NCBI GenBank assembly: GCA_900546995.1
Contig: URFF01000002.1
Span: 11,952 to 75,951 of the forward strand
Direction: 5' to 3'
Origin: an uncultured Sutterella sp.
GTDB lineage: Bacteria; Pseudomonadota; Gammaproteobacteria; Burkholderiales; Burkholderiaceae_F
DNA: 64,000 nucleotides
Shown piece by piece: positions 18,176-27,269 of this stretch. The notes beneath the pieces were generated by a model. That model ran no database searches. It had not been told where the DNA came from and saw only the letters and a program-made list of their open reading frames with translations. Position numbers and translations under genes: made by a program. The stretch's first letter is position 1. Each line of letters opens with the position of its first letter.

Positions 18176-19135
18176 CTATTCTTCAAAAAGTGCGCTCACA
18201 GAATCTTCACGAGCGATACGGGAAATCGTTTCACCGAAAAGATCTGCAGCAGAGACTTGAATGATCTTCGGGCACTTTTGAGCCTCTTCCTTCAGGGGAA
18301 TGGTGTCGGTGACAACCAATTCATCCAATTCGGAGTGCGTAATACGTTCAACAGCAGGACCGGAAAGCACTGGGTGCGTGATGTAGGCGCAAACCTTGAC
18401 TGCACCGCGATCTTTAAGGGCCTTGGCGGCGTTGCAAAGCGTACCGGCCGTATCCACGATGTCGTCCGTAATGATGCAAGTACGACCAGAGACATCACCG
18501 ATCAAGTTCATCACTTCTGCGACATTGGCACGGGGACGACGCTTATCGATAATGGCTAAGTCGGTGTTTAAAGACTTGGCCATGGCGCGAGCGCGGACTA
18601 CACCGCCAACATCAGGCGAGACAACGACGAGATTTTCGTAGTTGCGGCTCTTTAATTCTTTTAACAAAATCGGTGTCGCGTAGATATTGTCGACCGGCAC
18701 GTCAAAGAAACCTTGAATTTGGTCGGCATGCAAGTCCATCGTGAGCACGCGGTCAACACCAACGGATTGAAGCATGTTGGCAACCACTTTGGCGGAAATA
18801 GCCACACGAGCCGAACGCGGGCGACGATCCTGACGGGCATAGCCGTAGTAGGGCATAACCGCAGTGATACGACGAGCTGATGCACGACGTAAGGCATCAA
18901 CCATGATCGTCAGTTCCATCAAATTGTCATTGGTGGGAGAGCACGTGCTTTGAAGGATGAAAACGTCGCGGCCGCGGACTTTTTCATCAATTTCAACCAT
19001 CACTTCGCCGTCAGAGAAATGACTCACGACAGCTTTTCCAAGGGGAATGTTGAGATGATCTGCGACTGCTTGGGCAAGTTTGGGGTTGGCATTGCCCGTG
19101 AAGACCATGAGATTATCCGGAACCATAGGGACCAT
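18176..19135 (-). CDS. prs: ribose-phosphate pyrophosphokinase
   Basis: Makes PRPP from ribose-5-phosphate and ATP for purine, pyrimidine, His, Trp and NAD synthesis. 319 residues from ATG 19135, preceded by GGTGAG; a GTG at 19147 is an alternative start. [20 protein letters not shown], the flexible loop [13 protein letters not shown], and the PRPP-binding segment [21 protein letters not shown] near 213-233 are diagnostic of the class I enzyme. It follows tRNA-Gln in the lolB-ispE-tRNA-prs-rplY order known from other proteobacteria. It supplies the substrate of pyrE at 48 kb. Confidence 0.97.
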   Translation of the reverse strand: MVPMVPDNLMVFTGNANPKLAQAVADHLNIPLGKAVVSHFSDGEVMVEIDEKVRGRDVFILQSTCSPTNDNLMELTIMVDALRRASARRITAVMPYYGYARQDRRPRSARVAISAKVVANMLQSVGVDRVLTMDLHADQIQGFFDVPVDNIYATPILLKELKSRNYENLVVVSPDVGGVVRARAMAKSLNTDLAIIDKRRPRANVAEVMNLIGDVSGRTCIITDDIVDTAGTLCNAAKALKDRGAVKVCAYITHPVLSGPAVERITHSELDELVVTDTIPLKEEAQKCPKIIQVSAADLFGETISRIAREDSVSALFEE

Positions 19136-19158
19136 AATGTTACTCACCGAAAGTTAAG

Positions 19159-19206
19159 AAGAGAGAGCTCTTCGGTTAGTCTTCTGCAGTTCAAACGTTG
19201 AACTGC
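19159..19206 (-). promoter_or_regulatory. palindromes in the prs upstream region
   Basis: GCAGTTCAA (19186-19194), spacer ACG and TTGAACTGC (19198-19206) make a 9-bp inverted repeat, and GAAGAG/CTCTTC makes a second one at about 19159-19174. They lie between the tRNA terminator and the prs start. They may be an operator or leader hairpins; no known binding site matches exactly. Confidence 0.35.
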
Positions 19207-19218
19207 GGAGGTAGAAAA

Positions 19219-19252
19219 ACAAACGGGAGCTCGCACATCATGCTTGCTCCCG
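19219..19252 (-). terminator. terminator downstream of tRNA-Gln
   Basis: CGGGAGC (19224-19230) pairs with GCTCCCG (19246-19252) around a 15-nt loop; on the minus strand TTTGTTTTTC follows. It separates the tRNA from prs. Confidence 0.7.
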
Positions 19253-19257
19253 AAAGT

Positions 19258-19335
19258 TGGCAGGGGAGGAAGGATTCGAACCTTCGAATGCCGGAATCAA
19301 AATCCGGTGCCTTAGGCCAGCTTGGCGACTCCCCT
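19258..19335 (-). tRNA. tRNA-Gln (anticodon UUG)
   Basis: The minus strand folds as a cloverleaf: acceptor arms AGGGGAG/CTCCCCT, D arm with GCCAAGC...GGC, anticodon stem CCGGA/TCCGG around the loop TTTTGAT, whose anticodon TTG reads CAA, and T arm GAAGG/CCTTC around TTCGAAT. The discriminator is G and CCA is encoded (19258-19260). No long variable arm, so not Leu or Ser. It lies 12 bp after ispE and just before prs, the known proteobacterial arrangement. Confidence 0.96.
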
Positions 19336-19347
19336 ACAAATTCTGGG

Positions 19348-20196
19348 TCAGCATATGAATGCTGACGATGCCGGATGTATTTTAAGGCTTTTTACTAAAA
19401 AATGTTGCCAATTTATCGGCAGAGCCTCAAATATCCGTTCCGCTTGTTCTTCGGACACCTTCGCAAAAGCGGCTGATCCCGATCCGGTCAAACGGAATTC
19501 TGGCAACAGCTCAAAAAGCTTGGCAATCGTCGGATTGACCAGTTTTGCAACAGGTTCCAAATCATTGTGCCCCAGCTTCATCCACTCGTCTGGCGAGCTA
19601 ACGCTGTTGAGGATCGATATTTTGAAGGATTTTGAATCCCTTGTCAAGAGGGGATGCGAAAAAATTTCTGGTGTCGCCTGACCGACCCCGGGCCAGACCA
19701 CTGCAAAAGTCATTTCCGGGACATCAATTGCCGTTAATTTTTCCCCGATACCTTCGACCCAAGCATTGGTTCCGAGTAAAAAGAAAGGAACGTCGGCTCC
19801 AAGCCGCTGCCCCAATTGCATCAGTCTTTCTCTGGGAAGATTTAATCCCCAAAGTCGGTTAAGTCCTAAAAGGGTTGTCGCGGCGTCAGAAGAACCGCCT
19901 CCCATACCAGCTCCTGCGGGAATCCGTTTAATCACATTGATTTCAACCCCCAGGGGTACAGAAAATGTTTGCTGAAGCAGTTGAGCCGCCCGAACGCAAA
20001 GATCCTTTTTCGGGTCACCGATAATATCACCCGTTCGTCGAATGACGGCTTCGTCTATTAATTTCAGTTCGATCGTATCGCAAAGATCAATTAATACAAA
20101 AATGGATTGCAACGTGTGGTAGCCGTTCGGTAATCGTCCGGTAACGTGCAAAAATAAATTCAGTTTGGCTGGGGCCGGAAGCGATAATGAAGACAT
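19348..20196 (-). CDS. ispE: 4-diphosphocytidyl-2-C-methyl-D-erythritol kinase
   Basis: 282-residue GHMP kinase of the non-mevalonate isoprenoid pathway; phosphorylates the 2-hydroxyl of CDP-methylerythritol. PAPAKLNLFLHVTGRLPNGYH (residues 7-27, with the catalytic Lys) and the ATP loop PAGAGMGGGSSDAATTLLG near 92-110 are diagnostic, and the third motif LTGSGSAAFAKV is near 235. It starts 2 bp after lolB, and the tRNA-Gln follows. Length equals that of E. coli IspE. Confidence 0.97.
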   Translation of the reverse strand: MSSLSLPAPAKLNLFLHVTGRLPNGYHTLQSIFVLIDLCDTIELKLIDEAVIRRTGDIIGDPKKDLCVRAAQLLQQTFSVPLGVEINVIKRIPAGAGMGGGSSDAATTLLGLNRLWGLNLPRERLMQLGQRLGADVPFFLLGTNAWVEGIGEKLTAIDVPEMTFAVVWPGVGQATPEIFSHPLLTRDSKSFKISILNSVSSPDEWMKLGHNDLEPVAKLVNPTIAKLFELLPEFRLTGSGSAAFAKVSEEQAERIFEALPINWQHFLVKSLKIHPASSAFIC

Positions 20197-20198
20197 TT

Positions 20199-20753
20199 TT
20201 ACGGTCTCCGCGAATTAATCACAATCGTCATTGAAATGGCCGGATTGTCAGGCGTTTGCGCACGCATCAAGCGAAGTCGGCTCGGGTAGCCGTTCGCGTA
20301 GGCTAAATAGGTAATGGTCCAACCGTCTTGGAGGATTGTTTGATATGGCGCTTTACCGGGAACGGTTTTCGCTTCTGATGAGGGGGCAATTTGCCCGTCT
20401 AACCAATATTCAAGACCGGTAATAGGAACGGAAAATCCGAGTGTTGACTTCATTAAATCCTGAGCATCTTGGGCTCTGACAGTCTCAATTCCAACGGCTT
20501 GCACTTGAGCGTAGTCTTGACCTTGTTCAATTCGTGCAAGCGTGTTGCCTAAGGCGCTCTTTAAATCCAAGACAGTCAGAACATTGGGGGTATGTGACAG
20601 TTGAAAGTGCCCCGATTGGTGATCTTCAAGCGTGGCACTTTGAACTGATAGCGCAAAGCGCCCTTGCCAAAGTTTTTCCAATTTTGGTGTTTGAAGGCTC
20701 ATGCAGCCCGCTAAAAGGCTTGATAGGCACAACACTAATACGAGTCGCCGCAT
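20199..20753 (-). CDS. lolB: outer-membrane lipoprotein LolB
   Basis: 184-residue receptor that takes lipoproteins from LolA and inserts them into the outer membrane. The signal peptide ends in the lipobox LLAGC with Cys17 as lipidated residue; Met at +2 carries no inner-membrane retention signal. The mature part shows the LolB pattern LWQGRFALSVQ near 30 and LEYWLDGQ near 115. Identity rests on weak primary motifs plus the strongly conserved lolB-ispE neighbourhood. It lies between the TPR protein gene and ispE, all within a few bases, so they form an operon. Confidence 0.88.
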   Translation of the reverse strand: MRRLVLVLCLSSLLAGCMSLQTPKLEKLWQGRFALSVQSATLEDHQSGHFQLSHTPNVLTVLDLKSALGNTLARIEQGQDYAQVQAVGIETVRAQDAQDLMKSTLGFSVPITGLEYWLDGQIAPSSEAKTVPGKAPYQTILQDGWTITYLAYANGYPSRLRLMRAQTPDNPAISMTIVINSRRP

Positions 20754-20765
20754 ACGTTAGCCCTA

Positions 20766-22484
20766 TTAAAAATGCAGATGTAATCGCTCCATGAATGCGT
20801 TAAGCATTGCATCGTTTGGAGCCGCTTTCAACATCGGTCTGAGAATGGCCATCGTTTTTGCCGTTTGTCCTTGTGCGTGGTAAAGCTCGGCAAGATGAAG
20901 GAGAATTTCCCGATCTTTGAAGCGTTGCGCTGCTTTTTCCAAGTAGCTCTGAGCTTGAGTGTAATCACCCCGTTTGAAGTGTAGCCACCCAATTGAATCC
21001 AAGATGGCGGCATTTTCAGGGTCTAGCGATAAAGCCTTTTCCAACATGACTTGGGCTTCATCGAGTTTTGTGTTGCGCTCAACCCACAGGTACCCGAGCG
21101 TGTTATAGAAATCGGCTCGATCGGGGTACAAATCAATGGCTTTGCGTAAAAAAGTTTCAGCCTCTTTGTACTCTTTTGCTTCAACAGCTAAAAGTGCGCT
21201 TTGGTAAAGTAAGGCAGGATTTTCAGGCGCTTTATCCAACGCTTTTCGCATGGTTTGGTATGCGTCACGAAGTTTACCGTCCGCATAGAGAATTTGAGCC
21301 TTTTTGTGCAATAACTCCATTTGCACTTCATCATTTTTTACGACGGTCTTATCCAGTAAGCGAATGGCTTCTTCTTGACGATTTAATTCCACAAGGGCCT
21401 GAGCTTGTAAAAGTCTTGCCTGCGCATAGAAGTCGCTTTTTGCCGGCACCTTTGCCAACCAGTTGATCGCCGCTTCATAGTGTTTTTGGCGAAAGTCCAG
21501 AAGGCCGAGGGAAAGGTGAGTTTGAGGTAAACGGTCTGAAAGATTCTTATCCCCTTGAGCGAGTCGTTCAAAAAGAAGTAAGAGCCGTTTGGTATCGTTA
21601 TCCATGCGAGCGGCATCGGTGACGCTCGCAAGAGTATACGCAAGCGAGCCTGAGCGTTCGGCAAATGGTTCTAAGATTTGCAGTTGCTTTCGAATGCCTT
21701 GTGCATTTTTTTGATGTGCGTAAGCCTTTGCCAAGGCTAATTGCGCCTGCATGTCATCGGGATGCTTTTTGACGAATTTTTCAATTTCAGCTGTCGCTTT
21801 GGCCGGTTGCGCTTTTAAAAGAGAATCTGCGTACTCTAAAAGCGCGGCGGTATTATTGGGCATTTGCTGATACGCTTTTAGTGCGAAGGCAGCTCCTTGC
21901 TTAGTATCCCCCGTCACCCGATAAAGTTTTGCAAGGGCTAAAGCCGCTTGCTCTCGATCATTTAGTAGTAGAGCGAGAGGACGAATAAATTCCAAGACTT
22001 TTGTAGCAGGTACTCCACTCAAATCAGTCTGTATGGTGATTGCTTGGAAAAACTGTTGCTTCTTTTCTTTGGGGGCGGATTTGATGATCGCTTCCGCTTC
22101 TTTGCGAATTTCCGGTGTTAATTGACCGGTGCGGATAGCCGCTAGCAAATCAGCGAGCTTCGCGTCCGCGTTGCCAGGAGCCAGTTCTGTCCAAAGTTCA
22201 CCGGCTTTTTGAGCGTCTGCAAAGGCGTGGACTGCATCGGCAATTTGGAACGCGCGTTGAGACAAGCGGGGATCTTTTGTGCTTGTAGCCATTTGCATAT
22301 AGGTTTGGTAGGCTAACGCAGGCTCGTTGCGTTGTAGGGCAATTTCTGAAGCGATGATTTGGTACAGTAGTTGTCCTGTGAGCTCGACATTGGGTAACGC
22401 CGTATTTGCAGCCGCTAGGGTGGCGCTGCTAAAGCTCAAGCCAAATAAAAAGGCCCATTTTTTTAAGAAAAATTTCACAGTCAT
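20766..22484 (-). CDS. exported tetratricopeptide-repeat protein
   Basis: 572 residues from ATG 22484 (a TTG at 22499 is also open). A signal peptide (MTVKFFLKKWAFLFGLSFSS, then ATLAAA) is followed by many TPR units through almost the whole length, for example DFYNTLGYLWVERNTKLDEA and AILDSIGWLHFKRGDYTQAQ near 460-530. Such proteins are commonly found just before lolB in betaproteobacteria and probably act as a periplasmic scaffold. No enzymatic domain is visible. It is the first gene of the TPR-lolB-ispE operon. Confidence 0.85.
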   Translation of the reverse strand: MTVKFFLKKWAFLFGLSFSSATLAAANTALPNVELTGQLLYQIIASEIALQRNEPALAYQTYMQMATSTKDPRLSQRAFQIADAVHAFADAQKAGELWTELAPGNADAKLADLLAAIRTGQLTPEIRKEAEAIIKSAPKEKKQQFFQAITIQTDLSGVPATKVLEFIRPLALLLNDREQAALALAKLYRVTGDTKQGAAFALKAYQQMPNNTAALLEYADSLLKAQPAKATAEIEKFVKKHPDDMQAQLALAKAYAHQKNAQGIRKQLQILEPFAERSGSLAYTLASVTDAARMDNDTKRLLLLFERLAQGDKNLSDRLPQTHLSLGLLDFRQKHYEAAINWLAKVPAKSDFYAQARLLQAQALVELNRQEEAIRLLDKTVVKNDEVQMELLHKKAQILYADGKLRDAYQTMRKALDKAPENPALLYQSALLAVEAKEYKEAETFLRKAIDLYPDRADFYNTLGYLWVERNTKLDEAQVMLEKALSLDPENAAILDSIGWLHFKRGDYTQAQSYLEKAAQRFKDREILLHLAELYHAQGQTAKTMAILRPMLKAAPNDAMLNAFMERLHLHF

Positions 22485-22548
22485 GGCGGTTCTAAACAAA
22501 ACGTTCGCCTAATTGTACTGACAATATCGAAGGATCATCACTGAAAAA

Positions 22549-23583
22549 ATGCAAAAGGATTTTGCGGAAGCACTGATTCGTTGGCAAAAACAATTTGGGC
22601 GGCATCAACTACCCTGGCAAACAGAGGATCCCTATGCGCGTTGGCTTTCTGAGGTGATGTTGCAACAGACGCAGGTAGTCACCGTGACCACCTATTTTGA
22701 ACGCTTTATAAAGCGTTTCCCGACCGTTTCTGATTTGGCTCAGGCTAGCGAAGATGAGGTGATGGCACTGTGGGCTGGATTGGGCTATTACTCCAGAGCT
22801 CGGAATTTGCATAAAGCGGCCAAACTATTGGTCAGTCAGTACGGAGGGACTTTCCCTAAAACGCGCCAAGAGTGGGAGGCTCTACCGGGTATCGGCAGAA
22901 GTACTGCTGCGGCGATTGTCGCCTTTAGTTTCGGTCAAAAAGAAACCATATTAGACGGTAATGTGAAGCGCGTTTTGGCTCGTTATTTTGCCATTGAGCA
23001 TCCCTTGGACGGTGCGCGAGCGACCAAAGACTTGTGGGCTTTGGCTGAAGAATTGCTCCCCGATCATGATATTGGGGCTTATATTCAGGGATTGATGGAT
23101 TTGGGAGCAACCGTCTGCACACGAAATCCCAGTTGTACGATCTGTCCGTTTTGCCAATCCTGCAAAGCGAATCAACTCGGGGTGCAAAATACATTACCGT
23201 TACCCAAACCGAAAAAAGTTCGTCCCGAAAAAGAGGCCACATTTTTCCTGCTATGGAAAGAGGATCGTTTTTTTGTTCAGAAACGAATGGATAAGGGGGT
23301 TTGGCAAGGACTTTATTGCCTGCCACAACTTGACGGATTAGTCGATGAGCAAAGCGCAGAGCAACTGTGGCGCCAAAAAGGCGTCGACGTGCAAAACGCT
23401 CGGGCGCTTTCACCTATCGTCCATGATTTTTCTCACTATCGGTTACATCTTTATCCCATCGCGCTAAAACTCAAAAACGACGTTTCAGAGTTGCACGGGC
23501 TTTGGGTCAAAGCTTCGGACATGCAACGCGTGGCGTTGCCGATGCCGATAGAAGTGTTAGTTAAAACCTTTTTCTTTGGTTAG
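22549..23583 (+). CDS. mutY: A/G-specific adenine DNA glycosylase
   Basis: 344-residue repair enzyme that removes adenine mispaired with 8-oxoguanine. Glu35 in LSEVMLQQTQV and Asp136 in ILDGNVKRVLARY match the catalytic pair, and ALPGIGRSTAAAI near 111 is the HhH motif. Cys190, 196, 199 and 205 can bind the 4Fe-4S cluster; the first spacing is five residues where six is usual. The C-terminal NUDIX-like domain (about 225-340) recognises 8-oxoG. Its stop overlaps that of the convergent rapZ by 4 bp with no terminator between. Confidence 0.96.
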   Translation: MQKDFAEALIRWQKQFGRHQLPWQTEDPYARWLSEVMLQQTQVVTVTTYFERFIKRFPTVSDLAQASEDEVMALWAGLGYYSRARNLHKAAKLLVSQYGGTFPKTRQEWEALPGIGRSTAAAIVAFSFGQKETILDGNVKRVLARYFAIEHPLDGARATKDLWALAEELLPDHDIGAYIQGLMDLGATVCTRNPSCTICPFCQSCKANQLGVQNTLPLPKPKKVRPEKEATFFLLWKEDRFFVQKRMDKGVWQGLYCLPQLDGLVDEQSAEQLWRQKGVDVQNARALSPIVHDFSHYRLHLYPIALKLKNDVSELHGLWVKASDMQRVALPMPIEVLVKTFFFG

Positions 23584-24476
23584 GCGCTTTGAGTCAACCC
23601 TTTGGCAGGCTCCTTCCGTTGCCCAATGATACGGTGACGCAACAAGACAAAGGGGAATTGCTCAGAGAAACGCTTGGCCAAAGTTTCCGCGACATAGACC
23701 GAGCGATGCTGTCCACCGGTGCAACCAATCGCAATGGTTAGATATTGTCGGTTGGTAGCTTGGTAACTTGGAAGCCATTTGGTGATGAAGTTGGCAATAT
23801 CGTCGACCATTTCCTGAACAACGAGTTGCTGCTGCATGTACTCAATAATCGGTTTATCCCGACCAGTGTAAGGTCTCAAAGTCGGATCATAGTAAGGATT
23901 GGGAAGGTTTCTAACATCAAAAACCAAATCAGCGGCGATTGGAATCCCATGCTTGTAGCCGAACGATTCAAACGTCAGGTTAAGGTTACTGTGCGGTGCG
24001 TCGGCAAATGTTTTGACCCAAGTGCGCAGAGTGTTGCTTTGTAAGCCAGTGGTGTCCAGAACATGAGCTGTCAGGCTAAACGGCTCCATAATTTCACGCT
24101 CTCGCGCGATCACCTCTGAAAGACTTAATGTTTTCCCAGCGGCTTCCAGGCGCAGCGTTAGAGGGTGGCGACGGCGAGTTTCCGAGAAACGTTGAACAAG
24201 CTCCGGCGTGGAGGCTGTCAGAAAAAGAATGCGGACATCCCAATTTTGTTTGCGAAGTTCCTCCAGGAGCGCATTGGGTTGATCAATGTCGGAAAAGCTG
24301 CTGCGAGCATCCACTGCGAAAGCAACATAGTCTTGAGTTTTTGATAAGTCTTTCGCGACGGGAATGATAAAGGACAGCGGCAAGTTATCAATGCAGTAGT
24401 AGCCGATATCTTCAAGTTGCCGAATCGCAACCGATTTTCCGGATCCAGATAAGCCGGTGACAATAATCAATCGCAT
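23580..24476 (-). CDS. rapZ: RNase adapter and nucleotide-binding protein RapZ
   Basis: 298-residue protein that in E. coli directs RNase E to the sRNA GlmZ and so controls glucosamine-6-phosphate synthase. Walker A is [20 protein letters not shown] from residue 8, VFDVRNLPNPYYDPTLRPYTG is near 180, and the C-terminal GCTGGQHRSVYVAE is near 255. The start has AAGGAG at ideal distance. It follows the ptsN-like gene by about 107 bp. hprK, which lies between ptsN and rapZ in many betaproteobacteria, is missing. Confidence 0.95.
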   Translation of the reverse strand: MRLIIVTGLSGSGKSVAIRQLEDIGYYCIDNLPLSFIIPVAKDLSKTQDYVAFAVDARSSFSDIDQPNALLEELRKQNWDVRILFLTASTPELVQRFSETRRRHPLTLRLEAAGKTLSLSEVIAREREIMEPFSLTAHVLDTTGLQSNTLRTWVKTFADAPHSNLNLTFESFGYKHGIPIAADLVFDVRNLPNPYYDPTLRPYTGRDKPIIEYMQQQLVVQEMVDDIANFITKWLPSYQATNRQYLTIAIGCTGGQHRSVYVAETLAKRFSEQFPFVLLRHRIIGQRKEPAKGLTQSA

Positions 24477-24583
24477 GAGAGACTCCTTCGCTTGTGGCCT
24501 TAAGGCAAAACCATTGTACTGAAAAAGGTTTCACCTGATTGACTTTTTGGGGGCTTTTTGCGAGTGCGGGAGCTACCAGGGCA

Positions 24584-25210
24584 TTAGCTTCGGTGCACGC
24601 TTTCAGTTTCGACGGCTGCCACAGCAGGAATATCGGTTTCTTCAACAGCTTCTTCGTGCTCAGCCTCGGCCTCGACTTCTTCGTTTAACTGCTCCCATTC
24701 TTGAGACAATTTCTCATCCTGGGATTCAATGACCAAGGAGTTAGGTGGAACCCAATTCATGACACAAGCGCAAACTTCCACGGGATTTTCCGAACGCCTT
24801 AACCGATTACAAAACTGTCGGTCTTCGAGCATGGTGATGCTTTCTCGCAGCAAATCCAGATAATCTTCGTCATTTCCGGTTTCTGGAACAACGAGGAAAA
24901 AGAAGATATCGACCGGTTTGGTATCAATTGGAATGGGGTCAATTGGAATGGGACGATGCAGTAAGACAATGGCCGCCATGGGGCGTTCAATACCTTCCAG
25001 ACGGCAGTGCGGAAGACAAACACCGCCGCCCAAAGAGTTATTCCCTAATCGCTCACGGGCAAAAAGCGCATCAAACACCGTTGTGTGAGGGACGCCGGAC
25101 ATCTGAAAAACGAGACTCGCTTCTTCGAAAGCACGCTTTTTTGTGGTGTGCTGCATCGAAGATAGAAAAATCACATTCGATGACGGAAGGTATTGATAGA
25201 TTTGATTCAT
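24584..25210 (-). CDS. ptsN: PTS EIIA-Ntr-type protein with acidic C-terminal tail
   Basis: 208 residues. Residues 1-155 form an EIIA fructose/nitrogen-type domain; the phosphoacceptor is His68 in GGGVCLPHCRL, after LFARERLGNNSLGGG. It would receive phosphate from an NPr/HPr protein and regulate rather than transport. A tail of about 45 residues (about 165-208) is rich in Glu and Ala and is unusual for PtsN. A perfect 15-bp tandem repeat at 24924-24953 (one mismatch at the end) encodes a duplicated PIPID. It sits directly after lptB; rpoN and hpf, normally between them, are absent. Confidence 0.88.
   Translation of the reverse strand: MNQIYQYLPSSNVIFLSSMQHTTKKRAFEEASLVFQMSGVPHTTVFDALFARERLGNNSLGGGVCLPHCRLEGIERPMAAIVLLHRPIPIDPIPIDTKPVDIFFFLVVPETGNDEDYLDLLRESITMLEDRQFCNRLRRSENPVEVCACVMNWVPPNSLVIESQDEKLSQEWEQLNEEVEAEAEHEEAVEETDIPAVAAVETESVHRS
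24924..24953. repeat. 15-bp tandem duplication inside ptsN
   Basis: TCAATTGGAATGGGG (24924-24938) is followed at once by TCAATTGGAATGGGA (24939-24953). The duplication is in frame and doubles the residues PIPID in a surface-loop region of the EIIA domain. Confidence 0.85.
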
Positions 25211-25214
25211 AAAC

Positions 25215-26039
25215 TTACATACGGAACGTAGTTCCTAAATAAGCTCGCCGTACGTCTTCGTTTTGCACAATATCATTCGGGTGGCCGCTTGCCAGCACGC
25301 CGCCGTCACAAATGATATAAGCGTGATCACAGATGCCTAAAGTTTCGCGGACATTGTGGTCCGTGATCAATACCCCGATGCCACGATTTTTTAAGAAGCG
25401 GATAATGCGTTGAATTTCGATCACTGCAATGGGGTCCACACCAGCAAATGGTTCGTCAAGCAAAATAAACTTTGGTTCAGCTGCAAGTGCGCGAGCAATT
25501 TCTGTTCTGCGGCGTTCACCACCGGATAGGCTCATGGCGGTATTGGTGCGAAGTCGAGCAATCTGCAACTCATCGAGCAAATCATCCAGTTTTTGATCAA
25601 TGACACTAGATGAGTAGGCTTTGCCATTTTCATCGGTTTGCAATTCCAAAATGGCTCGAATGTTTTCTTCAACGGTCATTCGGCGGAAAACCGAGGCTTC
25701 CTGCGGAAGGTAAGAGACACCCAAACGCGACCGTTTGTAGATTGGAAGATGGGCAATGGACTGACCGTTAAGTTCAATCGTGCCGCCATCGGCCACGATG
25801 AGTCCAACAACCATGTTAAACGTAGTCGTTTTACCGGCGCCGTTTGGTCCGAGAAGCCCGACAACTTCCCCGCTTTTGACAGACAAGGACACATCTTGAA
25901 CGACCCAGCGGCTACCGTAACGTTTTTTCAGGCCCTTAGCCTCCAGCGTGTACGTCGGCTGGAGTGGTTTTTGAGCAGCCGCTTCCAGCGGATCTGTATT
26001 CGAATGAGTTTGAGGCTTCTGTTGAGTGGTATTTGTCAC
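25215..26039 (-). CDS. lptB: lipopolysaccharide export ABC ATPase LptB
   Basis: 274-residue cytoplasmic ATPase of the LptB2FGC complex that extracts LPS from the inner membrane. Walker [21 protein letters not shown] is near residues 61-80, the signature [16 protein letters not shown] near 170, and Walker [17 protein letters not shown] near 189. A Pro/Gln/Thr-rich N-terminal extension of about 30 residues precedes the usual start region [14 protein letters not shown] start with AGGA upstream. It follows lptA by 14 bp in the Lpt cluster. Confidence 0.95.
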   Translation of the reverse strand: MTNTTQQKPQTHSNTDPLEAAAQKPLQPTYTLEAKGLKKRYGSRWVVQDVSLSVKSGEVVGLLGPNGAGKTTTFNMVVGLIVADGGTIELNGQSIAHLPIYKRSRLGVSYLPQEASVFRRMTVEENIRAILELQTDENGKAYSSSVIDQKLDDLLDELQIARLRTNTAMSLSGGERRRTEIARALAAEPKFILLDEPFAGVDPIAVIEIQRIIRFLKNRGIGVLITDHNVRETLGICDHAYIICDGGVLASGHPNDIVQNEDVRRAYLGTTFRM

Positions 26040-26053
26040 AATACAGTCCTTTT

Positions 26054-26635
26054 TTAGCGAGACGAAACACTGGTACTCGATTTTAGCTGTGCTGAATTTT
26101 GTCCATTTTTGTTGTTCGCTTGCTGCTTATTTCGAGGAGCGATCACAGTTCGAGCACGACCGTCTTGATTGCCTTGGATAATTGTACGTGATCGCAGCGT
26201 ATCGTAAATAATCTTTGAGCCTTCGGCTCGATCTTTGACGATACCGTTTTCACTACGTTCAACGAGCGCGTTGCCGGTAAGAGTAATTACGCCGGTTTGC
26301 TCTTCGTAAACAATCTTTTGAGCATGACCGGAGATCCATTCCTCAACACCTCGAACCTTGGGATCTCGCTTTTGTCTAAATGTGGCTTGATTGCCGGTTA
26401 GTGTTCCAACATGGTATCCCTTGGCCGTTTCGACGAGTTCCAGACGGTTCCCCGTCAGTCTCATGCTACCTTGATCGACCCGAACACTACCGGTATAAGT
26501 GGCCGTTTGCTTAATTTCGTCACCCAGAAAATGATCGGCCTGTATCCGAATGGGTTGGTTTCGATCGCTCGAGAGTGCATAGGCCAGATTGCTCGTTAGT
26601 GCTAAAGTCAAGGCAATTACCGTGAGTTTTTTCAT
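26054..26635 (-). CDS. lptA: LPS transport periplasmic protein LptA
   Basis: 193 residues from ATG 26635. A signal peptide ([20 protein letters not shown]) is followed by an OstA-type beta-jellyroll domain: [39 protein letters not shown] and [19 protein letters not shown] are typical. LptA forms the periplasmic bridge carrying LPS from LptC to LptD. The C-terminal tail (Asn/Gln/Ser-rich) is probably disordered. It lies between lptC and lptB in the normal order. Confidence 0.94.
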   Translation of the reverse strand: MKKLTVIALTLALTSNLAYALSSDRNQPIRIQADHFLGDEIKQTATYTGSVRVDQGSMRLTGNRLELVETAKGYHVGTLTGNQATFRQKRDPKVRGVEEWISGHAQKIVYEEQTGVITLTGNALVERSENGIVKDRAEGSKIIYDTLRSRTIIQGNQDGRARTVIAPRNKQQANNKNGQNSAQLKSSTSVSSR

Positions 26636-26658
26636 AATGGTTTCCATGGAATTAATGA

Positions 26659-27258
26659 CTAACGAGTCGTTGACGGCAATAAACGTTGGTTGTTATTGCG
26701 AGGTTGCAAGACCGTAGTGACTTGATTCTTTAATTCGACGGTTCTCTCCATATTGTCAAAAACCATCCCTTGACCCTGCGCGGTATCGCGGCCGCTGGTA
26801 ATTAAAACATCATCGTCTGTTTCAAACCGATTGGTATCGGTGTACACGGTCATGGATTGGGTTTCCAATCGTGTGGTTGGGGTATTGCCGGTCGCTACAC
26901 GTGTAATGACCACATCCCCTTTAAAAATAAACGTCGCACCGCCGTCGTCGCTTCGACCGGTCAAGGCCTGTGCATGAGTGACTGGTTTATTAGGTGAAAC
27001 GGTAACGGCTTCGGGTTCAATCATGGTCATACGGTCATCGGAGTAATGACGAAGTTCCTTGGCTTTGAGTTTTGAGTCTGCGACTCCATTCTGATCAAAG
27101 GAGATCAGAGTTGCTCCACCGGCGATAAAGTCAGGCGACTCTTCACTGGGAAGGTAGCGCAAATTGCTATAGGTGGACTGCATCGCATACCAATAACTTG
27201 CTGCGATAAGAATGAGCAACAAGATAATGGCAATTATGGCAGTAATACGCTCACGCAT
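26659..27258 (-). CDS. lptC: LPS export protein LptC
   Basis: 199 residues from ATG 27258 with GAGAG upstream; a TTG at 27273 is a weaker alternative. One N-terminal membrane helix (about 4-25) is followed by the periplasmic LptC domain, with YSDDRMTMIEPEAVTV, GDVVITRVATG, and TDDDVLITSGRDTAQGQGMV near 150-170. LptC links LptBFG to LptA. Its position between kdsC and lptA supports the call. Primary sequence conservation in this family is low. Confidence 0.92.
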   Translation of the reverse strand: MRERITAIIAIILLLILIAASYWYAMQSTYSNLRYLPSEESPDFIAGGATLISFDQNGVADSKLKAKELRHYSDDRMTMIEPEAVTVSPNKPVTHAQALTGRSDDGGATFIFKGDVVITRVATGNTPTTRLETQSMTVYTDTNRFETDDDVLITSGRDTAQGQGMVFDNMERTVELKNQVTTVLQPRNNNQRLLPSTTR

Positions 27259-27269
27259 GGTCGTTTCTC

